Assembly (NCBI RefSeq): GCF_022539505.1
Contig: NC_061514.1
Coordinates: forward strand, 245,136,124-245,200,123
Direction: 5' to 3'
DNA: 64,000 nt
Source of the DNA: Lolium rigidum
Lineage: Eukaryota > Streptophyta > Magnoliopsida > Poales > Poaceae
A program made the position numbers and the translations under genes. The notes below the pieces were generated by a model. The model worked only from the letters and a program-made list of their open reading frames with translations. It was not told the origin of the DNA and made no database searches. Of the stretch, positions 32,284 through 42,655 are shown piece by piece; the stretch's first letter is position 1; each line of letters begins with the position of its first letter.

Positions 32284-33390
32284 CAAGCTATTACTGTCAT
32301 GGATCAGTCCTGCAAATCCTCCGAGCGTGAGAAAATTGCTCTCCAATAGGCTCAGGAGGCCCTGGAACTGAAAGAAGCTGTGGTGGCCGAGGCTTTACAG
32401 GCTACCTCCCGAGAAAACTATATGCTTGACCTGATGACTGACACAAGCCAAGATATGGCGGGTATGTTGCGCTTCATTTTGTTTTTTCCTCGACAATGCT
32501 CGTATACCTTGTCATGTCTTGTTTTCTTCCTTTGGTTTATAGGTTCCTTTATTGATGCTGCTGCTGAAGACCAACGTGTTGACTCACGGGTTGAAGTCCT
32601 TCGTCGCCTTGCTAAACAGAGTAACAATGAATTTTGGGCTAGCGAGGACCGTACCCGCCGAATTGTACGATTCCAAGATCGTGCTGTCCAGGTCCGAGAA
32701 TTTCTTGACTTCTGCACTAGTACCTTAGCCATGGTGTATAGTGCTATGTTTCCTCGGAACCCTCAGCCTGAGACTCTTCCTGAGTTAATGAAAAAGTTCA
32801 AGAACGTCGACCGGATCCATAATTTTTTGAAGGCCCAGCTGATGGCTGGCGCCAGGTTTGCGTTGATCCAGATATTGACTCCTGGGCCAGACGCTTTAAG
32901 CAAGATTTTGCCTTACTGGAGCACAGAACAAAAACAGATTTACATACTTTTATTCGAAGCCTGATAGCTGCCCTCTAGATATAGACCCTTTCTTACACCC
33001 TTCTGTACCTCCCCTGTATACCTTTCTGAACCTCCTTGTGTAACAGATGTAACTTCTGGGTCCTTTGACCCTGTGTTAATATATTAAAACAGTAGGAGCC
33101 TTTCCTACTGTTAAAGGTTTCAAAAAAAAAAAAAAGGTTTGCGTTGATCTGGTTGAATATTTTCCACTCAAAACTAGACTTGGACAAGGTTATCGACGTT
33201 TGCTACTTCAAGTTAAAGCAGAGAAGGAGAAACGTCGACAAACTTAATGATGCAGTTACTCCAATTGCCGAGAAGATGATGGAAGAACTTCTACGAGTTG
33301 ATGCTGTCTTTTTCCATGACTATCATTATGCGGATGCCGCGGCTGCTCCTTCTGAGGGCGGGAAAGTAACGATAGATGATTTGCTATAGC
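32284..33390 (+). pseudogene. Antisense gene of element C, second terminal module (duplicate of the 3' exons), interrupted by a LINE tail
   Basis: Downstream of the first module's stop, a second set of homologous 3' exons follows: a coiled-coil exon (about 32284-32462, with an internal stop at 32347), an intron with GT/AG borders, then about 32543-33390 (SFIDAAAEDQRVDSRVEVLR, REFLDFCTSTLAMVYSAMFP, NPQPETLPELMKKFKNVDRI). The last block parallels ARAAFTRLFPHFFPKQTQPQ...FSELVRRF of the first module. The frame is broken at 32868 by a short LINE insertion and resumes at 33150 (LNIFHSKLDLDKVIDVCYFK), ending at the stop at 33388-33390. It converges tail-to-tail with the integrase gene on the minus strand (stop at about 33764). 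Confidence 0.65.
32869..33135 (+). mobile_element. Severely 5'-truncated LINE insertion (3' end only) with poly(A) and 14-bp TSD
   Basis: The 267-bp insertion is flanked by perfect 14-bp duplications ggtttgcgttgatc (32855-32868 and 33136-33149) and ends in 14 A (33122-33135). Its start encodes the last residues of a LINE ORF2 (frame DSWARRFKQDFALLEHRTKT). A 3' UTR follows, with a small inverted repeat near the end (AACAGTAGGAGCCTTTCCTACTGTT). These are the marks of target-primed reverse transcription. It disrupts the second module of the antisense gene and is therefore younger than element C. Confidence 0.92.
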
Positions 33391-33763
33391 TGTTTTGTTT
33401 TGCTGCTAAGACATAGTCAAAGCAAGTATGTTTTTCTTTTTTCTTTTTCTCTAGCCCCCGAGTGTTTCGGTGGGCATATGTATGTTATTATTCACGAGGT
33501 GTTTGAACCAAGGCGACTAATTTCTGAGTTATATATTGTAAGAACCGAGTATATATTGTTAAATATGCGGGTTTGAAGACACCGAGCCTGACGAAGAAAG
33601 AGATATATATCACCAATATTTTTACTATATTGCAGCATCGCGAGCCCACCTCATTAAAAACCTTTCAACCCCACTCGGTGCCCTGAAAGGAAAAGAGTGC
33701 GTCTGAAAACTCGCGAGCTTTTCAGTACATTGTGTGCTTACATATGTAACTATATTTTGGCTT

Positions 33764-34904
33764 CTATGCATAAAAATGCCGGAGCTGTGCCACGTTCCAG
33801 GGGTTTGGTTCTTCCTTCCCTGTCTTCTTGTCCTTCAACCTGTATGCTCCTCCTGGAATCACTTCCGTAACGATGTATGGTCCTATCCAAGGAGATTCAA
33901 ATTTTTCATGACTGTCATGAGTGAGCCGAAGAACCAAGTCGCCAACTTGAAAGGACCTTGGTTGCAAACGTCGACTATGGTAATTTTTCAGGTTCTGTTG
34001 GTACGTGGTGACTCTCGATAAAACCTCGTCTCTAGCTTCGTCGAGTGCATCGATATCATCTTCCAGCACCTTTCTCGAGGTTTCTTCATCATACTCCGCC
34101 ACTCTCGTAGAATTATGTTCTATTTCTATCGGGAGTACCGCCTCAGCTCCATGGACCAAGAAGAACATGATTTCTTGCGTCGCTGTGTTGGGTGTTGTCT
34201 GTATGCTCCATAGCACGCTAGGCAACTCATCTTGCCAAGTGTGTCTAGCTTTCTCTAATGGTGTTAACAGTCGTTTCTTGATACCAATGCAGATGATGTT
34301 GTTCGCTTTTTCGACTTGGCCATTGGTTTGCGGGTGCGCCACCGATGCAAAGTGCAATTTGAGGCCTACCTCTGCACAGTATGCCTTGAATTCTTTGGAT
34401 GTAAAATTACTGTCGTTGTCTGTAACTATGTTGTTAGGGACACGGAATCGAAAGACTATGCCTTTGATAAAGCTCACCACCGATGTTGCATCCGCCGAAG
34501 TTACTGGTACTGCTTCAATCCACTTGGGGAACTTGTCGACAGCCACAAGCAAATATACGTATCCTCCTGGCCAAGCCTTGTGTAGCTTCCCCACCATGTC
34601 GAGACCCTATTGTGCGAAGGGCCAAGCCAGTGGTATTGGCATCAACTCTGCTGCCGGGGAATGAGGTTTTGCCGCAAACCTTTGGCACGCATCACAGGTG
34701 CGTACTATGTTTTTTTGCATCTTCTATTGCTGTCAACCAATAAAGACCTGCCCTGAAGACTTTGGCTGCTATTGCTCGACTGCTTGCATGGTAGCCGCAT
34801 ATTCCCTCGTGTGCATCCTTCAGTATAACTCTTGCTTCTTCGGGTGTGACGCATCTTTGCAATACTCTAGATATACTTCGTTTGTACAACTCTCCCTTGA
34901 CCAT
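33764..34904 (-). pseudogene. Element C integrase
   Basis: On minus, the N-terminal zinc-binding region is at 34904-34692 (ARVILKDAHEGICGYHASSR, GLYWLTAIEDAKKH). A frame break near 34600-34690 follows, then the catalytic core: first acidic residue in LLVAVDKFPKWIEAVPV, second in NNIVTDNDSNFTSKEF, third (Glu) in PQTNGQVEKANNIICIGIKK. The C-terminal part has LQPRSFQVGDLVLRL and GPYIVTEVIPGGAYRL, ending NPWNVAQLRHFYA with the stop at about 33764. The D-D-E triad is preserved, but the zinc domain is out of frame with the core. The role is insertion of element cDNA into chromosomal DNA. Confidence 0.92.
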
Positions 34905-34919
34905 AGTAAAGGCTTTAGA

Positions 34920-35714
34920 TCATCGGATGACCCGTCTTGCCTCAACTGGATCTTCGGGTATTTCTTTCCTCATGATATATGCCACGTAAACCTGCATCCA
35001 AGAAACTTGTATCATCATAACTTCATGTGGTTCCTCCTCATCTTCCGATGCGTTTGCTTCGGGATTTGCTGGAGCCCCTGAGTCTTTCTTGGATTTCTCA
35101 TGTTTCTTCGGCTGCTTCGGTATTTTCTTCAGCTTGGTGGACCTCTCACTTATCTCTTCCCAAAATACGCCAGGTGGTATCGGCAGGCACTGCGACCCGA
35201 TATTTGCTAAAACGTCGGCTTCATCGTTGCTGAGTCTGCTAATATGGTTAACTTCGCAACCGTCAAAGAGTTTTTCGAGTTCATTGTAGACTTCCTTGTA
35301 TGCAATCATGTTGTCGTTGACTACGTCACACTTGTTCATCACCTGTTGAGCTACCAACTGGGAGTTGCCAAATATTTTAAGGCGAGTGGCACCACACGCC
35401 TTTGCCATCTTCATCCCATGTATAAGTGCTTCATATTCCGCTTCGTTGTTGGACGCGTTAAGGAACGTCATCCGCAGTATGTACTTCATTTTGTCGCCTT
35501 GAGGTGATACGAGTACAACGCCTTCTCCAGCTCCCTCCAATCTTTTGGACCTGTCGAAGTTCATGGTCCAAGTACTCGATAAATCAGGAGATCCCGTGTT
35601 TTGCAGCTCCATCCACTCTGCCACGAAGTCTGGCAGGATCTGCGACTTTATTGCTTTTCTTTTTTCATAAGTGATGTCCCGAGGAGAAAGCTCTATTCCC
35701 CCAATGGGAGACAC
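34920..35714 (-). pseudogene. Element C second (archaeal-type) RNase H and linker to integrase
   Basis: An RVT_3-like RNase H domain: TWTMNFDRSKRLEGAGEGVV (usual FDGS), LNASNNEAEYEALIHGMKMA, LKIFGNSQLVAQQVM, and NDEADVLANIGS. The third catalytic position normally reads GDSQL; here an Asn replaces the Asp, so activity is doubtful. An acidic/Lys-rich linker (KKDSGAPANPEANASEDEEE) leads to the integrase. Extra RNase H domains at this site are typical of the Tat lineage of plant gypsy elements. Confidence 0.88.
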
Positions 35715-35715
35715 G

Positions 35716-36952
35716 TCATGTAGCTTCTGGATTGTTCAGGATGTTGGAAAGAGGTGCTTCGTTGACCACTACTATCGGATGTGCCGAAAAATCGTGTCGC
35801 AACTTTTTTTCTATTGTGAATACTCCATATGCTAACTTCTGATACTGTGGGTAGCGTTGCTTTGATGGTGATAAAACTTCACTGATGAAGTATACCGGGC
35901 GCTGAACTCCATGGATTTTGCCTTCTTCTTCTCTTTCTACCACAAGGACCATGCTAACCACTTGAGGTGTAGTCGCGATATACGATAAGAGAGGTTCTTT
36001 GTCCTTTGGAGCCACCAGTATCGGGGGTGTCGAGATTGTGCGCTTGAGGTCTTCAAAAGCCATGTCCGCTTCTTCGTTCCACTCGAACTTCTCCCCTTGC
36101 TTGATCAACGCGTAAAACGGCAACGCTTTTTCTCCCAGCCTGGCGACGAATCTACTCAAAGCTGCGACTCTTCCAGTTAGCTGTTGTATTTCTTTGAGCT
36201 TGGTTGGCTTCCTCATTGTTACGATGGCTTGAATTTTTTCTGGGTTAGCCTCGATCCCTCTCGCTGATACCAAGAACCCGAGGAGTTCTCCCGCGGGAAC
36301 ACCAAAGGAACATTTTGGCGGGTTCAACTTGAGGCAAAATTTGTCGAGGTTTTCAAAGGTTTCCTTGAGATCATCAATCAGGGATGATCCTTGCTTTGTT
36401 GTTATAACGACATCGTCAATGTATATATACTTGAACATTCCTGCCGATCTGTGTGGCAAGACACTTCTGCTTCATCCCCTGATAAGTTGCTCCCGCGTTT
36501 TTCAACCCGAAAGGAATTGTTCTGTAACAAAACACGCCATAAGGGGTTATGAAAGCTGTTTTGACTTCATCTTCTTCTTTTAGGCGAGTCTGATTATAAA
36601 CAGAATACGCATCCAGGAAGGAAAGACGTTCGCATCCCGCTGTGGATTCGATAATTTGATCGATCCTTGGGAGGGGAAAGTGATCCTTTGGACAATGTTT
36701 ATTGAGACACGTGAAGTCGATGCACATGCGAAGGACATCGGTGTTTTCTTTGGGACCGGAAGCTGGGTTAGCGACCCACGTGGACTCTATGTGTAGCTCC
36801 TTAATGAAATTTGCTTCTCGAAGTCGATTGATTTCCGAGAGCATATCTTTGCGGTTTGGTTCCGAAAAATGCCGCAAAGGTTGTCGAATTGGCCTAGCCC
36901 TTGGATCCAGATTAAGGGGGTGCTCGACAAGTTCCCTGGGTACTCCTGGCAT
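35716..36952 (-). pseudogene. Element C reverse transcriptase and RT-linked RNase H
   Basis: The first part (36952-36416): PIRQPLRHFSEPNRKDMLSE, EINRLREANFIKELH, MCIDFTCLNKHCPKDHFPLP, RIDQIIESTAGCERLSFLDA and FCYRTIPFGLKNAGATYQ. The frame shifts near 36430-36460 and continues with the active site FKYIYIDDVVITTKQ, then LGFLVSARGIEANPEKIQAI and the connection/RNase H-like region (FEWNEEADMAFEDLKRTIST, RPVYFISEVLSPSKQRYPQY), ending PLSNILNNPEAT with a stop. YIDD is intact. The frameshift just before the active site and the stop at the end separate it from its neighbours. Confidence 0.92.
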
Positions 36953-37015
36953 GTCAGCTGGACACCATGCGAAGATTTCTCAGCGCTCACGGAGGAACTC
37001 GATGAGCGGGCTTTC

Positions 37016-37860
37016 CTATGCGCTATCCATGTTTATTGCGATAGCCGTCGTCTTCTTAGGATCCGTCGGGTGAATCTGCACTTCCTTTGAGTTCTTGGAG
37101 GTGTCAAAAGTTTGCTCCTTAAGCGGCGTTCCTCCGTCAGGTAACACATCATAATCAGTTGTCAATCTTGACGCCATGTATTCTGCCTGCATCCCGAAGG
37201 TTTCTGACATCCTGTGGAATTCCTTGTCGCACTTATCTGCCAAAGCGAAACTTCCCTTTACCATAATTGGGCCCTTGGGTCCAGGGAGCCTCCATAGAAA
37301 GTATGCATAATGTGGCACGCCATGAATCTGGCATAAGCTAGTCGTCCGAGTAGAGCATGATACCGTGACGGAAAATCCACGACTTCAAATTCCAGCTTCT
37401 CTCTTTTGTAATTCTCTCGAGTTCCAAACTGAACGTCGAGATTGATCTTTTCCAATGGATAACTTGGCTTTTCGGGCGTGATGTCGTGGAAGCGCTTGTC
37501 AGTTGGTATTAAATTTGCTAGAGATATGTTCATTTTCCTCAATGTATCTGCGTACATGAGGTTTAAGCTGCTCCCTCCATCTATGAACACATGTGATACG
37601 TTGAATCCTGCGATCACCGCTGGCAGAATCATAGCTGATTGCCCTCGTCGTGGAACTTGAGGTGGATGATCCGTTTGAGTGAACCCAATGCCCTGCCCCG
37701 ACCAATTTAGATACTCGATCATTGGTGGAGGCATCTTCTCTAGCATGTAAACCTGTCGCGAAATTACTTTTTGGGCCCTATTCGAGGGCCTGCCCTTCTG
37801 AATCATTGCCACTACTCCATTTGTATCAATGTAAGGGCCAATGACTGGATTTGCCGCCAA
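37016..37860 (-). pseudogene. Element C aspartic protease region
   Basis: The frame 37860-37258 contains VSHVFIDGGSSLNLMYADTL, the retroviral-type protease active site in the D-G-G-S-S form usual for Tat elements, then LDVQFGTRENYKREKLEFEV and DFPSRYHALLGRLAYARFMA. The frame breaks near 37300 and continues as YFLWRLPGPKGPIMVKGSFA, then KTTAIAINMDSA up to the RT block. The protease would cleave the gag-pol polyprotein. Interrupted. Confidence 0.88.
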
Positions 37861-40211
37861 TTGTAACTGATGTCGGTTTTCGTCGGTAACTGCGTGTGGA
37901 GGTGGAAGGAGGATCTCACTCCTTGGCCCCTGCGGGGGCCCCTGTTTGCTGCCTGTGCATTGGTGTGTCCCGCATATCTGTGCAGAGCTTGGAAAGTTCG
38001 GCAGTCCTTCTGAAGGTGACCCGACTGTCTTTTCCCCTCATTGTCTAGATAGAAATGCATTTGGCACGGTCCATTCAAAAGATCTTTGGGTGACACGTAT
38101 GGTCTTTGGAACCTCGGTCGATTATTTTGCCTGCTAGAACTTGGAGCATCTTTGTAGTTACTCTGCTACTCGTGACTCCTCTGATAGTCCTCTCGATGAT
38201 TTCCTCCATTATTTCCTCGGAAACAAGCCGCTACTTGGCCGGGGCCATCGTAGTCTGAAAACTGTCGGGAGAAACGTCGCCTATTTTGATTGTTGTTTAC
38301 GTTCGATCTTCGTCGGGTGACTTGTGCCGTTTGTTTTGAACGACATCTTCTCCATACGCCAGTGATTCACTATCTTCATGAGCGCTGCTATTGTTTTCGG
38401 GTTAGACCTTCCCAGGTCCTCGATTAAGTCCTTTCTTCGGATTCCCGCGACAAACGCATCTATTGCTCTTTCGTCAGATATGTTCTCTACCGATTTTTTT
38501 ATAATGTTCCATCTTTGGATATACATCCTCATTGGCTCATCAAACTTCTGCCTGCAGGCTCTTAGCTGCTCTATTGATGTGGGTTTCTTGCACGTGGATA
38601 GAAATTTTTTCACAAACATATCTTCGAAAGTTTCCTAGCTGTCGATGGATCCTGCTGGCAGCTTTTTTATCCATGACCTTGCGGCTCCGCTCAGGTGGAC
38701 AAGGATGCTTTGCATGGCAATCGCTTTGGTTCCACCCATCAACTTTACTGTCTCCAGGTAGTCGACTAACCAGTCCTCTGGATCTTGTAAACCATCGAAT
38801 TTTTTGTAATTGTCGGGTAATTTAAACCCGGATGGAACTCGAGTTTTGCAAACTCGTCGAGTGAAGTAGGGAAGTCCACACATATCTTCTTCATCTACTT
38901 CTGGTGAGTACCGATGTTCTCTCCTTTCTTGCCGTGCTCTATCGACTCGTGCTTGCGTCGTTGTGTCTCTTGCGTCACCTGTCCTTGGAGGATCTCGCGT
39001 TACCACATCAGTTCGAGGACTGTTTCATCTTTGGGTACCTTCGGGTGGTGTACTTGAACTTGCGAACATTGTTCCCATGGCTCCAACTCCTGCCATGGCC
39101 ATCTGGTACAACGCTTCTCTTGGATCTCCAGGAGGTGGCCTAGATGCCCATATGTAAGCCTGAGTCGCCATATATCCTGCCTTTGGTGTTTTGGGGATGA
39201 TATTCCCTCTCGTATCTATCGACATGAAGGACATGTTGAGGCTCTGGATCAGGTGCTCCCGCTCATGCTCAGGTAAATGTTGCAGGCGAGATTTCCTCTA
39301 TCGCGCGCTGCTCTGTGGTTATCACCCGAAGTCCCTGATTGTCGACTTAGCTCAGCTCTTTGCCTGCTCAACGCGGAGGCTGCAGCTTTTCTTTGCTCAA
39401 GTATCACCTTTTCTTTTTCAATCTCCCGTCTGGCACGAGCGAGTTTATATTGATACACTTGCATCTCTTGTAATGTAGCGATGGTGGTCATAGGCTCCGT
39501 GCCGCTCATGGCTCTTGATGCTCTCTCCCAAGCTGCTTGTGGAAGTTGCAACTTCTGGCGAGGTGTGTTCCCGATATATTTGGTTCCCAATCCTCGTGTG
39601 AGATCAGCGGGATCGATGTATGGATTTCCCAAATAATCGAAAGCCTCTGATGTTTCATCGTCTTGGCGACTCGATTCTCCAATTGCATAGACTTGAAGAT
39701 ATTTTGTCGCTATGTTTTCCTCAGGGTTGGTGACACCATTGTATAGATCGGCGAAGACCTCCTGAACGGAAGTAGATCTGTCGATGAAGTCGAAGCTGTC
39801 GATGCTCTCCGAGTCGCTGCTAAGATCTGAATATGCAGACGACCCGAAGGACATGTTGCCGAAGATATCGGCGAGTTTTCCGCTTGAAGCGGGCTTGGTG
39901 AAGCTTGGCGGTGAGATCTCTTTGTCACCTGTCTCGAATGATGATGACGATCCCGAGAAATCGGAATCGACTGCTGATGGACCCGATGAAATCGGTACCG
40001 CGAGACATTGCGATCCTTCCTTCCCGACGCGGAAGTGGAAGCTTCTGAACGTCATCTCCATTGGCTCCTCCAGGTGCGCATATGCATCCACACGGGCGGG
40101 AGGGTGAGGTATAAAATCAACGAGACCGGTTTTGATCTGTTTACCTCCATCCATCACTTTGCTTGCTACCAATGAAGTTGACGATGTTGTCGAAGATGTT
40201 GACGGTGCCAT
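37812..40211 (-). pseudogene. Element C gag polyprotein
   Basis: It starts at ATG 40211 (MAPSTSSTTSSTSLVASKVM), just downstream of the primer site. The N-terminal third is Ser-rich and acidic and ends in a coiled-coil-like block (YKLARARREIEKEKVILEQR). After a frame break near 39020-39260 comes the retrotransposon gag domain: FTRRVCKTRVPSGFKLPDNY, DWLVDYLETVKLMGGTKAIA, a TAG stop at 38632-38634 in place of Trp, then FEDMFVKKFLSTCKKPTSIE, MRMYIQRWNIIKKSVENISD and ERAIDAFVAGIRRKDL. A degenerate zinc-binding segment (CQMHFYLDNEGK..SGHLQKDC) lies near 38020-38070. The structural capsid protein role is clear from the domain order, but the frame is broken at least three times. Confidence 0.88.
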
Positions 40212-40238
40212 CGAGATCAGCTCCTTGTCGCCTCCAGT

Positions 40239-40255
40239 TCCCACAGACGGCGCCA
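40239..40255 (-). promoter_or_regulatory. Primer binding site of element C
   Basis: The minus strand reads TGGCGCCGTCTGTGGGA, starting two bases after the LTR terminus TGTCA. It begins with TGG, complementary to the universal tRNA CCA end. The sequence is common in Tat-lineage gypsy elements; I do not name the tRNA. Confidence 0.8.
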
Positions 40256-40257
40256 AT

Positions 40258-40642
40258 TGACAAGGTATTAACTTGTCAATGCCTACAAGTTGTAGACTTG
40301 GGTTTCACGGAAGTAGAGGGCAAGTAGATCTCCAAGGTTTCAGCCGAAAAGGTGCTCGACTGCTAAAAACTAGGGTTGAGTTGACAATGAGATTGATCCC
40401 TTCTTTCTCACTCGATTCCCCCTTATATAGGAGGCGGAGCCGAGGGTTTCGTGATGTACAAGTTACAAACAGCGGGAGACTCTATGAGTTCGTCCCGTAT
40501 AATTACGAGTCTATTCCTAATATATCTCTAACTTCTATACCGACGCTTTATTGGGCTTCCGGGCTTCGTAATCTTCGGGCCATGGGCCTTCAGTAAACCC
40601 CGGGTATCTTCTTCGGCAGGCCGATTGGGGATGCCTATGTCA
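40258..40642 (-). repeat. 5' LTR of element C (right copy)
   Basis: 385 bp, TGACATAGGC...ACCTTGTCA on minus. TATA box TATATAAGG on minus at about 40422-40429. Compared with the left copy it is identical from about 40258 to 40413 and shows about 14 differences over the remaining ~230 bp. Confidence 0.92.
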
Positions 40643-40869
40643 ACGGTGCCGCTTCTACTTCGTATTGTTCCTCCGACAGGGCGTCGTGCGCTACATTCTT
40701 TATCTCATCGAGAAGTGCGTCCACCACACGTCCTTATCATGTCGACAACTTTAGTCTCGGTTGGACCCACCAGCCGGGACTCAAGGTTACCCGCCGACAG
40801 TTTGGTACATCGCTTCTAAAAACACCTTAGTCCCGGTTGCACCCGATAGCCGGGACTAAAGGTTAGATG

Positions 40870-41065
40870 GCCAGCTCTGGCTTCCTCCATATGCTTACCA
40901 CCAACTCTAGCTTCCTCTTCTTCCCCCTCCTCATCATCGGCGTCAGCCACGATGAAGCCACCAGCTTAGGCTTCCTCTTCTTCCTCCATATGCTCACCAC
41001 CAGCTCTGGCTTCCTCTTCTTTCCTCCATATGCTCACCACCAGCTCTAGCTTCCTCTTCTCCCTC
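40870..41065. repeat. C/T-rich imperfect tandem repeat (~40-bp units)
   Basis: The unit CACCAGCTCTGGCTTCCTC followed by TTCTTCCTCCATATGCTCAC recurs about four times with small changes (GCTCTAGC, GCTTAGGC). No coding meaning. Confidence 0.7.
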
Positions 41066-41079
41066 TTCAACTTCATATT

Positions 41080-41325
41080 CAAATTCATATTCATAAGTTA
41101 TTCAAATTCATATTCATAAGTTATTCTACTTCGTATTCATAAGTTATTCTGATTCATATTCAAATCCATATTCATAAGTTATTCAACTTCATATTCATAA
41201 GTTATTCAAATTCATATTCAAATTTATATTCATAAGTTATTCAACTTCATATTCATAAGTTATTCAACTTCATTTCAAATTCATGTTCATAAGTTATTCA
41301 AATTCATTTTCATAAGGAATTTAAA
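41080..41325. repeat. AT-rich minisatellite, ATTCATATTCATAAGTTATTC units
   Basis: About ten irregular copies of a 20-26-bp unit (TTCATATTCATAAGTTATTC with an AAAT or AACT spacer). The frame-neutral AT sequence has no other feature. Confidence 0.85.
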
Positions 41326-41490
41326 TAGTTAAATGTTCATAATGAATAAATTATACTTTTATTACATAGAGATTTCTTTTCTGAACATTTTAATATATCG
41401 TATATTATTTTTTGATTTGAAATAAGGCGAGCAAAGAAATTGTTTGAAAAGGCACATAGTAATATGCCTTTGGTCCCGGTTCGTGGCTAT

Positions 41491-42655
41491 CGTCAGTGCT
41501 GATGTCACTATAAGGGAAACTTCGACTGCAGTGCTTCGAGGATTGGTGACAGAGGAGTATTATTGATAACTTCGGGAGCCTTTGATCAAATACAAGTTTT
41601 TGTTCAAATGCTCGGGGGCTACTTTTAAAAGGAGTTTGATAAAGGAGTTGATTCAAAAAGACAAACATTATCAGAAGTATTTCAACAAAGAAAAGACGAG
41701 AGCCTATGATCAAATACAAGAATTTTCTCATATGCTCGGGGGCTACTCTTATCAGAAGTATTGTCTATACTTCTGATAAGAGGGTAATGCAGATGACAAA
41801 AACATTGAGTTGTTCAAAAGTAACGCAAGTTGAGCCTACATCCAAGTATAAATACTCGACTGTAGCCTCGGGGGCTACTCCCATCGAGAGCGCTGGTCGC
41901 GCACCCGATAAAAGATGAAAGTACTAGAAGAATTGGCAATATAGCGACAAAGATAGTAAATGGGTGAGCCTACAACCAAGTACAAGCACTTGGCTGTACC
42001 CTCGGGGACTACTCCCATCGGGAACGTTGGTCGCGTACCCGATGAAATTGAAGGAGTCATGGTGAGCATATTTCGAGTTATTTCATAACTCTTTATATAC
42101 TCCCATCAGGAGGACAAGATAAAAGTCATCGTATGACTCGAACAAATGTGCTATTCCAGCAGCCGAAAAAGGCACTCGACAATATATTCTCAGAGCGCCT
42201 TAGTCGCGACTTAATCTCTGAATGCCGCAATACTTTGCGAAGGTAAGACCCCATGATCCGTCCTACGCGGCGTGGCATCGCCTCTGAATGCGCTCTGCTA
42301 CTTTTTTCCGTATCAACAGATGCGAAGAAAAATCCTAACGGACGCGGTAGGTACCCGATAAAACATGACTGGAATTCGGCATCTGGTAAGACCTTAGGCG
42401 GCACATGTCGAATTACGCCAGTATACCGAGATCATGTCCAGGGACGCGATCTTGAAGTAGGTTTTTGCGGGATTGCCACAAGAGCAGTTAACTGGTACCT
42501 GATCCGTCAGATGAACTAGCCCCAACTACCGATATACCTGTACAATATATGATTGTTTTAAGAAAGTTATTTACTAACTCGAAGAAATCCTATGTTAATT
42601 GTAAAGATGGAGATTTTCCCTGATTCTTCGTTTCAAGCAAAATCTCGGGGGCTAC
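41491..42655 (+). mobile_element. Element C, second copy on plus: 3' non-coding region and polypurine tract only
   Basis: It is collinear with the reverse complement of 27848-29000: the CTCGGGGGCTACTC blocks (41610-42015), the segment around 42230-42520 with GGTACCCGATAAAACATGAC, and the tract AAAATCTCGGGGGCTAC immediately before the LTR at 42656. gag-pol and the antisense gene are absent (truncated at about 41490-41580). It is in opposite orientation to the C element at 27287-40642. Confidence 0.85.

Larger units (their letters stand above)
27287..40642 (-). mobile_element. LTR element C: Ty3/gypsy Tat-lineage (Retand-like) element with an extra partial tandem unit
   Basis: In minus orientation: 5' LTR 40642-40258; primer site; gag-protease-RT-RNase H-second RNase H-integrase (40211-33764); a region with an antisense gene; polypurine tract (AAATCTCGGGGCTA, about 27849-27862); 3' LTR 27847-27462. 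Past the 3' LTR the sequence runs again into primer site and gag start (27461-27287), so the arrangement is LTR-interior-LTR-partial interior, a tandem recombinant. The LTR termini are the short inverted repeat TGACA...TGTCA. The second, archaeal-type RNase H before integrase and the antisense extra gene place it in the Tat lineage. All enzymes are interrupted, so the copy is inactive. Confidence 0.88.
40643..41490. other. CACTA-like non-coding fragment between two inverted C elements
   Basis: It contains the inverted sub-terminal motif TCCCGGTTGCACCCGATAG/CCGGGACTAAAGG (about 40832-40863) and a related TTTGGTCCCGGTTCGTGGCT near 41470, both typical of grass CACTA and related DNA transposon ends. 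Between these motifs are C/T-rich imperfect repeats and an AT-rich minisatellite. No terminal CACTA/TAGTG or target duplication is found and there is no gene, so the family assignment is tentative. Confidence 0.45.

Noticed and set aside
34005..34664. 219-codon plus-strand frame opposite the integrase
   Set aside because: It is the reverse strand of a clear integrase core with D-D-E residues; Ser/Thr-rich composition and no conserved motif. The antisense gene of element C lies elsewhere (29259-33390).
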